A stretch of 64,000 nt of DNA from an uncultured Gemmiger sp. Its GTDB lineage: Bacteria > Bacillota > Clostridia > Oscillospirales > Ruminococcaceae. Where the stretch lies: the NCBI GenBank assembly GCA_934502625.1, contig CAKSUQ010000009.1, positions 17,545 to 81,544 on the forward strand, read 5' to 3'. Numbering within the stretch: position 1 is the first letter of the stretch; each line of letters opens with the position of its first letter. Position numbers and translations under genes: made by a program. A model generated the notes under the pieces. The model worked only from the letters and a program-made list of their open reading frames with translations. It did no database searches and was not told the origin of the DNA. Below, piece by piece: positions 40,651 to 50,444 of this stretch.

Positions 40651-42045
40651 TCAGAAATTCGCGTAGAGCGCGGTCGCATTCGTGGCAGCCACCACATAGC
40701 AGACGCACAGCACAGTCAGCAGGGCAAACATGATGAGCTTCGCCACTGTGTTTTTGCTGATCTTGCCCCACAGCCAGCGGGGGAACGTGGACGAACAGAC
40801 GCCGCCCAGCACCAGCAGCACGCCGTAGTTGCGCAGATAATACAGCGGCGCAATGCCGCCCTGCGGAATAAACAGCTTTTGCAGCAGCAGCCCCAGCGGC
40901 GCGCCGGGCTGGTTTGCCGTAAAGATGCCCCAACCCAGCACCACGAAGAACAGCGTGTAAAGGTGCGGCCAGACCTTGCCCTTTTTGAGGTATTTCAGCA
41001 GGAACGTTTTTTCGATCGTCAGCAGGACGAAGTAATACAGCCCCCACGCGATGAAGTTCCAGCTTGCGCCGTGCCAAATGCCGGTCGCCGCCCAGACCAG
41101 AAACATATTGAACAGCTGACGCGCCTGCCCCTTGCGGTTGCCGCCCAAGGGAATGTAGATGTAATCCCGGAACCAGCCCGACAGCGTGATGTGCCAGCGC
41201 CGCCAGAATTCGGTAATGCTGCCTGAAATATACGGCAGGTCGAAGTTTTCCGGGCAGTCGAAGCCCAGCAGCGCGGCCAGACCGTTGCTCATCTCGCTGT
41301 AGCCCGCAAAATCAAAGTACAGCTGCAAACTGTAGGCAATGATGCCCAGCCATGCCAGCGGGGTCGAGACATTCGCCAACCCCACGCCGCCCACGCCGAT
41401 AATATCCGTCCACAGCGCGCCGATGGAATCCGCCAAAATGACCTTTTTTGCAAGACCAAACACGAACAGCTCCGCGCCGCGCTGGGCTTTTTCCGGCGTG
41501 CAGCGGTTTGCACCGTCGTGCAGCTGGTCGGCCATCTCGCGGTATTTGACGATAGGCCCGACAATCAGCTGCGGGAAGAACAGCACATACACCGCGAAGG
41601 TCAAAAAGTTCTTCTCCGGCGCAATCTTGCCGGTGTAGACGTCGACCTCATAGCTGATGATTTTAAAGATGTAATAGCTGATGCCCAGCGGCAGCACTGC
41701 GCCGATGTCCAACGCGCCGATGCCGAGGTGGGCGATCTGGTTCACGGTATCGATCAGGAAGTTCGCGTACTTGAAGTACACCAGCACCCCCAGATTCACC
41801 AGCACCGCCACGGCGGGCAACAGTCCGCGCAGCTTAGCTCTGGTCTTTGCTGTCAGCAGCGCCCACAGGTAGTTGAAGACGATCAGCACTGCGATCAGCG
41901 GCAGAAATTCAACCCCTGTCCAGCAGTAGAAAAGCAGGCTTTCCACCAGCAGAACGGCGTTTTTCGCGCGGCCGGGCACAAGGTAATACGCCAGCAGGGA
42001 CAACGGCAGAAAGCAGAACAGGAACACCACACTGTTAAAAACCAT
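40651..42045 (-). CDS. MBOAT family O-acyltransferase (AlgI-like)
   Basis: A 464-residue polytopic membrane protein. MVFNSVVFLFCFLPLSLLAYYLVPGRAKNAVLLVESLLFYCW is the standard start of AlgI/DltB-like MBOAT proteins. LQLYFDFAGYSEMSNGLAALLGFDCPENFDLPYIS and SITEFWRRWHITLSGWFRDYIYIPLGGNRKG hold the conserved region, and the active histidine is expected in GIWHGASWNFIAWGLYY. It would move an acyl group across the membrane to the DHHW partner 16 bases downstream. GGGAG precedes the ATG. Confidence 0.95.
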   Translation of the reverse strand: MVFNSVVFLFCFLPLSLLAYYLVPGRAKNAVLLVESLLFYCWTGVEFLPLIAVLIVFNYLWALLTAKTRAKLRGLLPAVAVLVNLGVLVYFKYANFLIDTVNQIAHLGIGALDIGAVLPLGISYYIFKIISYEVDVYTGKIAPEKNFLTFAVYVLFFPQLIVGPIVKYREMADQLHDGANRCTPEKAQRGAELFVFGLAKKVILADSIGALWTDIIGVGGVGLANVSTPLAWLGIIAYSLQLYFDFAGYSEMSNGLAALLGFDCPENFDLPYISGSITEFWRRWHITLSGWFRDYIYIPLGGNRKGQARQLFNMFLVWAATGIWHGASWNFIAWGLYYFVLLTIEKTFLLKYLKKGKVWPHLYTLFFVVLGWGIFTANQPGAPLGLLLQKLFIPQGGIAPLYYLRNYGVLLVLGGVCSSTFPRWLWGKISKNTVAKLIMFALLTVLCVCYVVAATNATALYANF

Positions 42046-42074
42046 GGCGAACTCCCTTTCTTTTGGTTTTTATC

Positions 42075-42104
42075 AAAAAAGGCCGTTGCCGAGCGGCAGC
42101 GGCC
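42075..42104 (-). terminator. Terminator between DUF4358 and MBOAT genes (minus strand)
   Basis: On the minus strand GGCCGCTGCC and GGCAACGGCC pair with one mismatch around GCTC, followed by TTTTTTG. Since both flanking genes point the same way, it should reduce MBOAT-DHHW expression relative to DUF4358 unless bypassed. Confidence 0.75.
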
Positions 42105-42123
42105 TGCATGGATCACAGGGAAA

Positions 42124-42726
42124 TCAGAAGTTCAGCGCCGTCTCCAGTGCAGTGTCGATGGCGGTGTAGTCGGGGTTAGCGATACCGGCGATGACGATGG
42201 CGACATAGTTGCCGTTCGTCACGATGCGGGCATCCTTCGCCAGCGCGATCTTATCGGCAAACTCGGCGTACAGGTCGTTGGCGGACAGGCTCTCCTTGTA
42301 GGCCTCCAGTTCTGCCTTCACGGCGTCGACCTGACCATCCTTCGCCTGTGCGACGAAGACGAGGCCGCAGTCAGCCTGATCGTTCGTGACGTCGCCCTTG
42401 TAGCCGACAAGATTGTCCATCGTGAGCATCAGCTCGTTCTCGACAGAGAAGTCATCCAGCGCGCGGGGGTTGGCGATGGGGTTAACGGCCTCAATGGCGG
42501 CGACCGCAGCATCGAGGTTCGCGGTGTTAGCTTCGTCGCTGACGACAATCTCGGTCTCGCTGTCGCCCTCGCCGATGGTCTCCTCGCTGGAAGCCTCCTC
42601 GGAAGCAGCCTCAGAGGTCACTGCGGACGTGCTCTCGCTCTCGGCAGCAGAAGACGCCGTATTGGAGGAGCCGCAGGCGGCCAACAGCATAGCGCAGCAC
42701 AGGATAACGGGGATCAGTCTTTTCAT
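42124..42726 (-). CDS. DUF4358 family lipoprotein
   Basis: A 200-residue lipoprotein with signal MKRLIPVILCCAMLLAACGSS and lipidated cysteine at 19. A Ser/Glu-rich linker of about 45 residues follows, then a DUF4358 domain (MLTMDNLVGYKGDVTNDQADCGLVFVAQAKDGQVDAVKAELEAYKESL). Such genes occur beside MBOAT/DHHW genes in Clostridia, as here. The function is unknown; a place on the outer membrane face near the acylation machinery is likely. ATG 42726 has AAGGAG upstream. Confidence 0.8.
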   Translation of the reverse strand: MKRLIPVILCCAMLLAACGSSNTASSAAESESTSAVTSEAASEEASSEETIGEGDSETEIVVSDEANTANLDAAVAAIEAVNPIANPRALDDFSVENELMLTMDNLVGYKGDVTNDQADCGLVFVAQAKDGQVDAVKAELEAYKESLSANDLYAEFADKIALAKDARIVTNGNYVAIVIAGIANPDYTAIDTALETALNF

Positions 42727-42815
42727 GGAATCTATTCTCCTTTTTATTGTTTCTGGTTGGGACGCGTCGCTCCCTCTGGGCGCGCCAACAGGCATAGCTT
42801 GCCCGATACCTTATA

Positions 42816-42844
42816 AGAATACACTATTTTATTGTTTTTTTCAA
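42816..42844 (-). promoter_or_regulatory. Promoter of the DUF4358 gene
   Basis: Minus strand TTGAAA (42844-42839), 17 bases, TATTCT (42821-42816). Confidence 0.65.
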
Positions 42845-42903
42845 GGCGTTTTGGGCAAAAGGTGCGCCCATTCCTGTGCGGAAATGTGTAAATTTTTTAT
42901 GCC

Positions 42904-42932
42904 TTGACAAACTCTCACCCGGCAGGTACACT
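42904..42932 (+). promoter_or_regulatory. Promoter of the Gx transporter gene
   Basis: TTGACA (42904-42909), 17 bases, TACACT (42927-42932). The -10 ends 34 bases before the GTG start. Confidence 0.75.
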
Positions 42933-42966
42933 CAAAGCAATACTCATAGAAAAGAAGGTGCCGCCC

Positions 42967-43503
42967 GTGCGCGACAAAAAAGCCCGCGAGGTCGCGTGGA
43001 CAGGGATGCTGTTTGCCCTTGCCATCGCGCTGTCGTATCTCGAATCCCTCGTGTCGCCGCTGCTGGGGCTGATGCCCGCGCTGAAGCTGGGGCTGTCCAA
43101 CATCGTCGTCATGTATGCGCTGCTATTTCTGCGCACCCGCACGGCAGTGCTGCTGGTGCTGCTGAAAGCGCTGTTCGCATTTTTGACGCGCGGCTCGACC
43201 GCCGGGTTTTTATCGCTGTGCGGCGGGGCGCTCTCGCTGGCGGTCATGGTGGTGTTGCTGCATCTGCCCGGCAAGGTCAGCGGGTATATTTTCTGTGCCT
43301 GCGGGGCGCTGGCGCATAACCTCGGCCAACTGGCGGGGGCGGCGCTTTTGCTGTCCAGCGCCATGGCGCTGGGCTACGCGCCGGTGCTGCTTGTCGCGGG
43401 GCTTTTGGTGAGCGGCGTCAGCTATACGCTGGCAAAGGCGCTATTTGCCGCACTGCCGGGATCAACCGGGCAGCACCAGAGGAACAGCTTTTTTGGAAAT
43501 TAA
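42967..43503 (+). CDS. Gx transporter family membrane protein (heptaprenyl diphosphate synthase component I-like)
   Basis: A 178-residue membrane protein with five or six helices: WTGMLFALAIALSYLESLVSPLLGLMPALKLGLSNIVVMYALLFLRTRTAVLLVLLKALFAFL. The P-x-x-K-L-G-L-x-N stretch is the mark of the Gx family (PF07456), which resembles ECF-type S components. Despite the old name, it is most likely a transporter subunit; its substrate is unknown. No FMN-binding partner gene, often found beside it, is present here. GTG 42967 is chosen because GAAGGTG lies just before it. Confidence 0.8.
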   Translation: MRDKKAREVAWTGMLFALAIALSYLESLVSPLLGLMPALKLGLSNIVVMYALLFLRTRTAVLLVLLKALFAFLTRGSTAGFLSLCGGALSLAVMVVLLHLPGKVSGYIFCACGALAHNLGQLAGAALLLSSAMALGYAPVLLVAGLLVSGVSYTLAKALFAALPGSTGQHQRNSFFGN

Positions 43504-43533
43504 GAATATTTCTTAAAAATTTGCAAATAGCGC

Positions 43534-43562
43534 TTGACATTTTCCTGTTTATCACGTATAAT
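43534..43562 (+). promoter_or_regulatory. Promoter of the rubrerythrin gene
   Basis: TTGACA (43534-43539), 17 bases, TATAAT (43557-43562), full consensus, followed by a 70-base leader ending in AGGAGG. Confidence 0.88.
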
Positions 43563-43637
43563 AAAGCCATCGACACAGGAATGTGTCCTATGAGCAACAC
43601 AAAAGAGCAACAGTAAAAACAACAGGAGGCAATTCTT

Positions 43638-44174
43638 ATGACTAAGTACGTTTGCACCGTTTGCGGCTACATCGCCGAAGGTTCCATCCCTGAGTTCTGC
43701 CCGGTCTGCAAGGCCCCGGCATCCAAGTTCATTGAGAAGACCGAAAACACCTATGTGACCGAGCACGTCGTCGGCATCGCGAAGGACGTCCCTGAGGAGA
43801 TCAAGCAGGGTCTGCGCGAGAACTTCAACGGCGAGTGCAGCGAGGTCGGCATGTATCTGGCCATGAGCCGCGTCGCTGACCGCGAGGGCTACCCGGAGAT
43901 CGCCGAGGCGTGGAAGCGCTACGCTTTCGAGGAGGCCGAGCACGCCTCCAAGTTCGCCGAGCTGCTGGGCGAGGTGCTGACCGACAGCACCAAGAAGAAC
44001 CTGCAGATGCGCGTTGACGCCGAGTGCGGTGCTTGCGCGGGCAAGATGGATCTCGCCAAGAAGGCCAAGGAGCTGAACCTCGACGCGATCCACGACACCG
44101 TGCACGAGATGGCGAAGGACGAGGCTCGCCATGGCCGCGGCATGCAGGGTCTGCTCGACCGCTACTTCAAATAA
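43638..44174 (+). CDS. Reverse rubrerythrin (NADH-linked peroxidase type)
   Basis: A 178-residue rubrerythrin in the reverse domain order. The rubredoxin-like iron site comes first (CTVCGY and CPVCKAP, residues 6-27), followed by the ferritin-like diiron domain with E-x-x-H ligands in [12 protein letters not shown] and [12 protein letters not shown]. In Clostridium acetobutylicum such proteins reduce hydrogen peroxide and oxygen with electrons from NADH via rubredoxin. It is a single gene with a full-consensus promoter and a strong terminator, so expression is probably high. Confidence 0.94.
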   Translation: MTKYVCTVCGYIAEGSIPEFCPVCKAPASKFIEKTENTYVTEHVVGIAKDVPEEIKQGLRENFNGECSEVGMYLAMSRVADREGYPEIAEAWKRYAFEEAEHASKFAELLGEVLTDSTKKNLQMRVDAECGACAGKMDLAKKAKELNLDAIHDTVHEMAKDEARHGRGMQGLLDRYFK

Positions 44175-44192
44175 TTTCACCTAAACCGCACT

Positions 44193-44228
44193 GCGCCCCG
44201 GAGCCTGCACGCTCCGGGGCGCTTTTTG
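44193..44228 (+). terminator. Terminator of the rubrerythrin gene
   Basis: GCGCCCCGGAGC and GCTCCGGGGCGC pair perfectly over 12 bases around CTGCAC, followed by TTTTTG. Confidence 0.93.
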
Positions 44229-44237
44229 CATAGTATG
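44228..44237 (+). promoter_or_regulatory. Candidate sporulation sigma-factor -10 element of yunB
   Basis: GCATAGTATG, identical to the element before spoVM, 15 bases before the yunB start and directly after the T run of the preceding terminator. The short distance to the start would give a very short leader. Confidence 0.35.
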
Positions 44238-44252
44238 CGCAGGGGTGATGGT

Positions 44253-44888
44253 ATGCGGCGGTGCACAGCGGCGGGCAATAAGCGGGCGCGGGTGCGCGGC
44301 GTCTGTCTGCTGCTTTTCGCCGCGCTGCTGGCCGGGGCGCTGTGGCTGAATCGCTACGTCAACACCAAAGTCAAGCCAACGCTGCACGAGCTGGCCGAGT
44401 ACGAAGCCCGCGCCGCCACCGTGCAGGCCGTCAACGACGCCGTGGCTGCGGAATTGCTGTGCGCGCCGTCGCTCTGCTCAGGACTTTTCACCCGGCAAGG
44501 CAGCCTTGTCAGCCTGAATGCCAATGCTGCAGCCGCCGTTCAGGCACAGCTTATCCGTGCCGTGCAGGCCGAGATGAACGCCCTGCCGGAGATGTCCTAC
44601 ACGATTCCCTTCGGCAGCTTGACCGACAACTCGCTACTGAGCGGCCTTGGCCCCGGCTGGCAGCTTTCGCTCCAGCCCAAGGGCTATGTACAGGGGGAGA
44701 TTCAGGAAATCACTGAATCGCTTTCCATCAATACCACGCGCTACAGCGCCGTTTTGCAGCTGTCCGTCACCGTCAATATGATTTTGGACGGCAGCACCGC
44801 GACGCTGACCGTAGAGACGGAATACCCGCTTGTCAGCCTGCTGATCGGCGGCAATACGCCGGGCGTTTACGCCAGCGATTGTGATTGA
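44253..44888 (+). CDS. yunB: Sporulation protein YunB
   Basis: A 211-residue protein with one N-terminal membrane helix (GVCLLLFAALLAGALWLNRYV). The rest matches YunB: VKPTLHELAEYEARAATVQAVNDAVAAEL, SLVSLNANAAAAVQAQLIRAVQAEM, YTIPFGSLTDNSLLSGLGPGWQLSLQPKGYVQGEI and VTVNMILDG with a V-E-T-E-Y-P-L end. In Bacillus it is a sigma-E-dependent mother-cell protein needed for normal spores. ATG 44253 behind AGGGGTGATG is preferred to upstream ATGs. Confidence 0.88.
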   Translation: MRRCTAAGNKRARVRGVCLLLFAALLAGALWLNRYVNTKVKPTLHELAEYEARAATVQAVNDAVAAELLCAPSLCSGLFTRQGSLVSLNANAAAAVQAQLIRAVQAEMNALPEMSYTIPFGSLTDNSLLSGLGPGWQLSLQPKGYVQGEIQEITESLSINTTRYSAVLQLSVTVNMILDGSTATLTVETEYPLVSLLIGGNTPGVYASDCD

Positions 44889-44914
44889 ATTTTGCACCCC
44901 GGATGTGGTATACT
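44885..44914 (+). promoter_or_regulatory. Candidate promoter of ligA
   Basis: TTGAAT (44885-44890), 18 bases, TATACT (44909-44914). The -35 overlaps the yunB stop codon. Confidence 0.6.
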
Positions 44915-44939
44915 GATAAAATACCAACAAACGGAGTGA

Positions 44940-46937
<1,998 letters not shown>

Positions 46938-46943
46938 CCGCCG

Positions 46944-46977
46944 CAGGGCATCCCACCACGGGACGCCCTGTTTTTTT
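46944..46977 (+). terminator. Terminator of ligA
   Basis: CAGGGC-A-TCCC and GGGA-C-GCCCTG form a stem with one mismatch around ACCAC, then TTTTTTT. Confidence 0.9.
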
Positions 46978-46999
46978 GTTCTACCACGCGGCCCCGCCT

Positions 47000-47009
47000 G
47001 CATACAGTG
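47000..47009 (+). promoter_or_regulatory. Candidate sigma-E-type -10 element of the spoIIIA operon
   Basis: GCATACAGTG, 21 bases before spoIIIAA. CATACAGT differs from the sigma-E -10 consensus CATACAmT in one base. The spoIIIA operon is sigma-E dependent in Bacillus and Clostridium. Confidence 0.5.
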
Positions 47010-47030
47010 GCAGTGTGAGGTGAAGAAACG

Positions 47031-47918
47031 ATGGACGAGTACTACCGCATTCTCGAAAACCTTCCGCCCGCGCTGCGCGCCCCGCTGGAAAAGCTGGACG
47101 CTCGCTATGCGCCGCACATCCAAGAGCTGCGCTTGCGGCTGGGGCAGCCGGTGCAGTTTACGATGCGCGGGCGGCTGTGCCCCGCCGTCAAGCTGCTGCC
47201 CGGCGCAGGGCTGCCCGAAGTACTGGACGCCGACACGCTGCGGGACTGTTTTTTGCAGCTCTGCCGCCGCTCGGTCTATGCATATGAGGACGAGCTGCGG
47301 CAGGGGTATTTCACGGTAGGTGGGGGCTGCCGCGTCGGGGTGGCGGGCTGCCGCGCGCCGGGCGGTTTTTCGACTGTGACGTCGCTCAACCTGCGCATTG
47401 CCCGCTGGCTGACCTGCCCGCTGCCGACCGAGCTGGAAGCCTACATAGCCGCCCCCAGCGGCGGGCTGTTGCTGGCCGGTGCACCGGGCAGCGGAAAAAC
47501 GACGCTGCTGCGCACCCTTGTGCAGTGCTTGTGCGAACGCGGCTCCATCGTCAGCGTCGTCGATGCGCGCGGTGAGCTGATGGCCTGCGAGAGCGGCAGC
47601 CTGCCCCGCGCCGCCCGCGTCGCCTGCGACGTCTACACCCGCTGCACCAAGGCTGAGGGCATCTCGATGGCGCTGCGCTGCATGAACCCGCAGTTCATCC
47701 TCTGCGACGAGCTGGGTACAGCGGAGGACGCCGACGCCGTGGCGCAGGGCGTGGCCTCCGGCGTCACGTTTTTTGCGACGGTTCACTGCGACTGCCCGGA
47801 GGGGCTGCGCCGCAAGCCGCAGCTGGCGTCGCTGCTTGCTACCGGCGCGTTTGCGCGCGCCGCCTTTCTGGCCGGGCGCGGCCGCCCCGGCGTCGTCTCG
47901 CAATGGGTGGCGCTGTGA
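47031..47918 (+). CDS. spoIIIAA: Stage III sporulation protein AA
   Basis: A 295-residue ATPase, the motor of the SpoIIIA-SpoIIQ channel between mother cell and forespore. Walker A is GAPGSGKT (150-157); the Walker B region is FILCDELGTAEDADAVAQGVASGVTFFATVH. The N-terminal block ELRLRLGQPVQFTMRG and QGYFTVGGGCRVGVAG are also typical. It opens an eight-gene operon in the standard order. Confidence 0.97.
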   Translation: MDEYYRILENLPPALRAPLEKLDARYAPHIQELRLRLGQPVQFTMRGRLCPAVKLLPGAGLPEVLDADTLRDCFLQLCRRSVYAYEDELRQGYFTVGGGCRVGVAGCRAPGGFSTVTSLNLRIARWLTCPLPTELEAYIAAPSGGLLLAGAPGSGKTTLLRTLVQCLCERGSIVSVVDARGELMACESGSLPRAARVACDVYTRCTKAEGISMALRCMNPQFILCDELGTAEDADAVAQGVASGVTFFATVHCDCPEGLRRKPQLASLLATGAFARAAFLAGRGRPGVVSQWVAL

Positions 47919-48388
47919 CGTTGTTTTTGCGTCTGGCAGGGGCGCTGCTGCTCAGCTGCGCCGGGGCAGGGATAGGGCTTTCCGCCGCCGCCTGCCGGGC
48001 TGACCGTCTGCGGGAGGTGCACACCTTCGCCCGGCTGCTCGACTATCTCGCCGCGCTGCTGGAAACGCAGGCATTGACCGGGCAGGAACTTTTGCACCGC
48101 GCCGCCCGCAGCCCGGATTTCGCCGTCTTCTGCCCAGTGGAGGCGCTGGCCTTGGCCGAGCTGCGCCCGCCCGGCGCATTGCCTGCCGCACTGCGGGAGG
48201 AACTGGCCGCCGCACTGACCGCCGCCGCAGAATCCCCGCGCCCCCACGCCTGCGCCGCACTGCGACGGCTGGCCGCCCTCTGCGAGCAGGACTATCACCA
48301 GCGGGCGGATGCCTGCCGCGCGGCACGGCGGCTCTGGCCGAAGCTCGGCGGCTGCCTTGGGCTGCTGGCCGCGATTTTAGCATGGTAA
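47915..48388 (+). CDS. spoIIIAB: Stage III sporulation protein AB
   Basis: A 157-residue protein with membrane segments at both ends (LFLRLAGALLLSCAGAGIGLSAA and LGGCLGLLAAILAW) and a helical part between, resembling type II secretion F-like proteins. VREVHTFARLLDYLAALLETQALTGQELLHRAA fits the family. GTG 47915, overlapping the spoIIIAA stop, gives the expected N-terminus; an ATG four codons upstream is possible. Sequence conservation is low, and the operon position carries much of the call. Confidence 0.88.
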   Translation: MTLFLRLAGALLLSCAGAGIGLSAAACRADRLREVHTFARLLDYLAALLETQALTGQELLHRAARSPDFAVFCPVEALALAELRPPGALPAALREELAAALTAAAESPRPHACAALRRLAALCEQDYHQRADACRAARRLWPKLGGCLGLLAAILAW

Positions 48389-48400
48389 GGAGTGGCTTGC

Positions 48401-48595
48401 ATGGACATCGACCTTGTTTTTAAGATCGCCGCCACCGGCATCATCGTGGCCGTTTTGAACCAGCTGCTCATCCGTTCCGGGCGGGAAGATCAGGCCATGA
48501 TGACAACGCTGGCCGGGCTGATCGTCGTGCTGAGCATGCTGGTGCGGCAGATCAGCGACCTATTCGTCCTGATAAAAGCGCTGTTTGAATTATGA
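48401..48595 (+). CDS. spoIIIAC: Stage III sporulation protein AC
   Basis: A 64-residue membrane protein with two helices: LVFKIAATGIIVAVLNQLLIRSGREDQAMMTTLAGLIVVLSMLV. This is the standard SpoIIIAC sequence type, with K-I-A-x-x-G-I near the start and a G-R-x-D/E between helices. ATG 48401 has AAGGAG upstream. Confidence 0.95.
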   Translation: MDIDLVFKIAATGIIVAVLNQLLIRSGREDQAMMTTLAGLIVVLSMLVRQISDLFVLIKALFEL

Positions 48596-48598
48596 ACT

Positions 48599-48982
48599 AT
48601 GATGCTGTTGTGCAAGCTGGCCGCCGCAGTCTTTGTGGCGGCTGTGTTGACCTTGGTTTTGAAAAAAGACCAGCCCGCCTTCGCGTTCCTCGTCTCGGTC
48701 TGCACCGCCGCCGGGCTGCTGGCGGTGGCGGTGCGGCAGGTCGAGCCGCTGCTGGACTGGCTGCGCACACTGGACGGCTATTTTCAGGTAGCAAGCCCGG
48801 CGGTGATGCTGCGGGCGCTGGGCATTGCGCTGGTGGCACAGTTTGCCGCCGACACCTGCCGCGAGGCGGGGCTTTCGGCAGCCGCCACCGCCGTCGAGCT
48901 GTGCGGCCGGGTGCTGGCGCTCGCGCAGACGCTGCCGCTGCTGCGGGCACTGCTCGGCTCGTTTGCGGACTATTTGCAGTGA
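48599..48982 (+). CDS. spoIIIAD: Stage III sporulation protein AD
   Basis: A 127-residue membrane protein, likely four helices. LVLKKDQPAFAFLVSVCTAAGLLAVAV, LALGIALVAQFAADTCREAGLSAAATAVELCGRV and LPLLRALL are the conserved SpoIIIAD features. The start is ATG 48599, 3 bases after the spoIIIAC stop, or the adjacent ATG 48602. It overlaps the spoIIIAE start by 4 bases. Confidence 0.94.
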   Translation: MMLLCKLAAAVFVAAVLTLVLKKDQPAFAFLVSVCTAAGLLAVAVRQVEPLLDWLRTLDGYFQVASPAVMLRALGIALVAQFAADTCREAGLSAAATAVELCGRVLALAQTLPLLRALLGSFADYLQ

Positions 48983-50010
48983 TCTTGCTGCTGGCCGCGC
49001 CGCCCGCCGCCTTTGCGGACGAGCTGCCGCAGGACGCGCAGAAGATCCTTTCCGATAGCGGCGTGGATGTCACGGACGCCGCCGGGTGGAATTTTTCTGA
49101 CTTGTGCGACGCACTGGGGAACTGGATCGTCAGCGGCTTTCAGCCCGCTTTGCAGTTTGCGGCGCAATCCACGGGGTACTTGCTGCTGGCCGGGCTTTTG
49201 GGGCTGCTGGCGGGCAAACCGTACAACGCCTATGTGGAGATTTTGTCCGTGCTGGGCTTCGGCAGCCTGAGTCTTTCCACCGCCATGCAGCTGACCGAAC
49301 TCGTCGGCACCACCGCGCAGGATGCCCGCAATTATCTTGCCATGTTCGTGCCGGTGTTCAGCGGCGTTGCGGCGGCAGGCGGGCAGACGTCGGGGGCGCT
49401 TGTCTACAGCGGGATGTTCTTCGCCATGTCCGGCTTTCTGGCAGCGGCCATCCAAAAGCTGCTTCTGCCGCTTTTGCAGGTGTATTTCTGCTTTGCCGTC
49501 TGCGCAAGCCTATGGCACAATCCCGGTATCGAGGATGCCGCCGCGCTGTTTTCCCGCTGCCTCAGCTGGCTTTTGAAGGGCTGCGGGGCGCTGTTCAGCC
49601 TTGTGCTGGGGCTGCAAAGCACGCTGGCCGCAACCGTGGACAGCGCCGCGCTGAAAACCGGCAAAAGCGTTTTGCAGGGCGCGATCCCCGTCGTGGGGGA
49701 TGCCGCAGCTGCCGCGCTGACCGGGGCAGCCTCCGCAATCCAGCTGCTGAAAGGTTCGCTGGCCTTGGCGGCGCTGCTGGCGCTGGCGACACTCTTCGCA
49801 CCGGTCTTTTTGAAAAGCCTTGCCTACGCGGTGGTCTTTTCGGCAGCGGGCATCTTAGCCGGTGCCGCCGGGCAGAAGCAGTGCGCCCAACTCTGCCGCC
49901 TCTACTTTGAGGGGGTACAGCTCTGCGGGTCGATGCTCGTGCTTTACTTTTTCATGATCTTTCTCTCCACAGCGCTATTGCTGTTGGCAGGAAACGGGGG
50001 ACTGCTATGA
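48979..50010 (+). CDS. spoIIIAE: Stage III sporulation protein AE
   Basis: A 343-residue protein with a signal segment (ILLLAAPPAAFA) followed by a soluble part and about eight membrane helices. WNFSDLCDALGNWIVSGFQPALQFAAQSTGYLLLAGLLGLLAG, YLAMFVPVFSGVAAAGGQTSGALVYSGMFF and GAIPVVGDAAAAALTGAASAIQLLKGSLALAAL match the family. The only suitable start is GTG 48979, inside the spoIIIAD stop codon; this gives a slightly short N-terminus. A longer in-frame reading upstream runs through spoIIIAD in the wrong frame. Confidence 0.93.
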   Translation: MILLLAAPPAAFADELPQDAQKILSDSGVDVTDAAGWNFSDLCDALGNWIVSGFQPALQFAAQSTGYLLLAGLLGLLAGKPYNAYVEILSVLGFGSLSLSTAMQLTELVGTTAQDARNYLAMFVPVFSGVAAAGGQTSGALVYSGMFFAMSGFLAAAIQKLLLPLLQVYFCFAVCASLWHNPGIEDAAALFSRCLSWLLKGCGALFSLVLGLQSTLAATVDSAALKTGKSVLQGAIPVVGDAAAAALTGAASAIQLLKGSLALAALLALATLFAPVFLKSLAYAVVFSAAGILAGAAGQKQCAQLCRLYFEGVQLCGSMLVLYFFMIFLSTALLLLAGNGGLL

Positions 50011-50444
50011 CGACACTGCGACATCTGGCACTGGGGTGCTGTGTGCTCTCGACACTGGCGGGGATGCTGCGGCTTTTCTGGCCGGAGAACGGCTTCAAGC
50101 CCGTCATAAATGCCGTGCTGGCGCTGTATATTATAACAGCGGGCGTGCAGATCGCGCGCGGCGTTGACTGGGGCGGCATTTTAGCCGAGCTGCGCGCACT
50201 GCCCGCTGACGGCGGGGCAGGTGAGACGGACTATTCAGCCTATCAGCAGGACGTCGCGCTGCTGGCCTCGGCCGAAGCTGTGCGGGAGGTGCTGCGCACA
50301 GCGGGCATCGACGCGGCGGTCAGTCTTGAAGATGGCGTCTGTGTCGTTACACCGGTGGACGTGCGCGACAAGGACGCCATCACATCACTGCTGGCCGTCA
50401 ACGCCGGGGCGCTGCCGTGGCGCTTTGCGGGGGATGCCCCATGA
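50007..50444 (+). CDS. spoIIIAF: Stage III sporulation protein AF
   Basis: A 145-residue protein with two N-terminal membrane helices (HLALGCCVLSTLAGMLRLFWPENGFKPVINAVLALYIITAGV) and a soluble ring-building domain with AVREVLRTAGIDAAVSLEDGVCVVTPVDV. This is the SpoIIIAF layout. It overlaps spoIIIAE by 4 bases and spoIIIAG by 4 bases. Confidence 0.9.
   Translation: MTTLRHLALGCCVLSTLAGMLRLFWPENGFKPVINAVLALYIITAGVQIARGVDWGGILAELRALPADGGAGETDYSAYQQDVALLASAEAVREVLRTAGIDAAVSLEDGVCVVTPVDVRDKDAITSLLAVNAGALPWRFAGDAP

Noticed and set aside
43504..43533. TTAAGAA/TTCTTAA as terminator of the Gx transporter gene
   Set aside because: The stem is only 7 A-T rich pairs and the following bases are AAAATTTGC, too weak to call.
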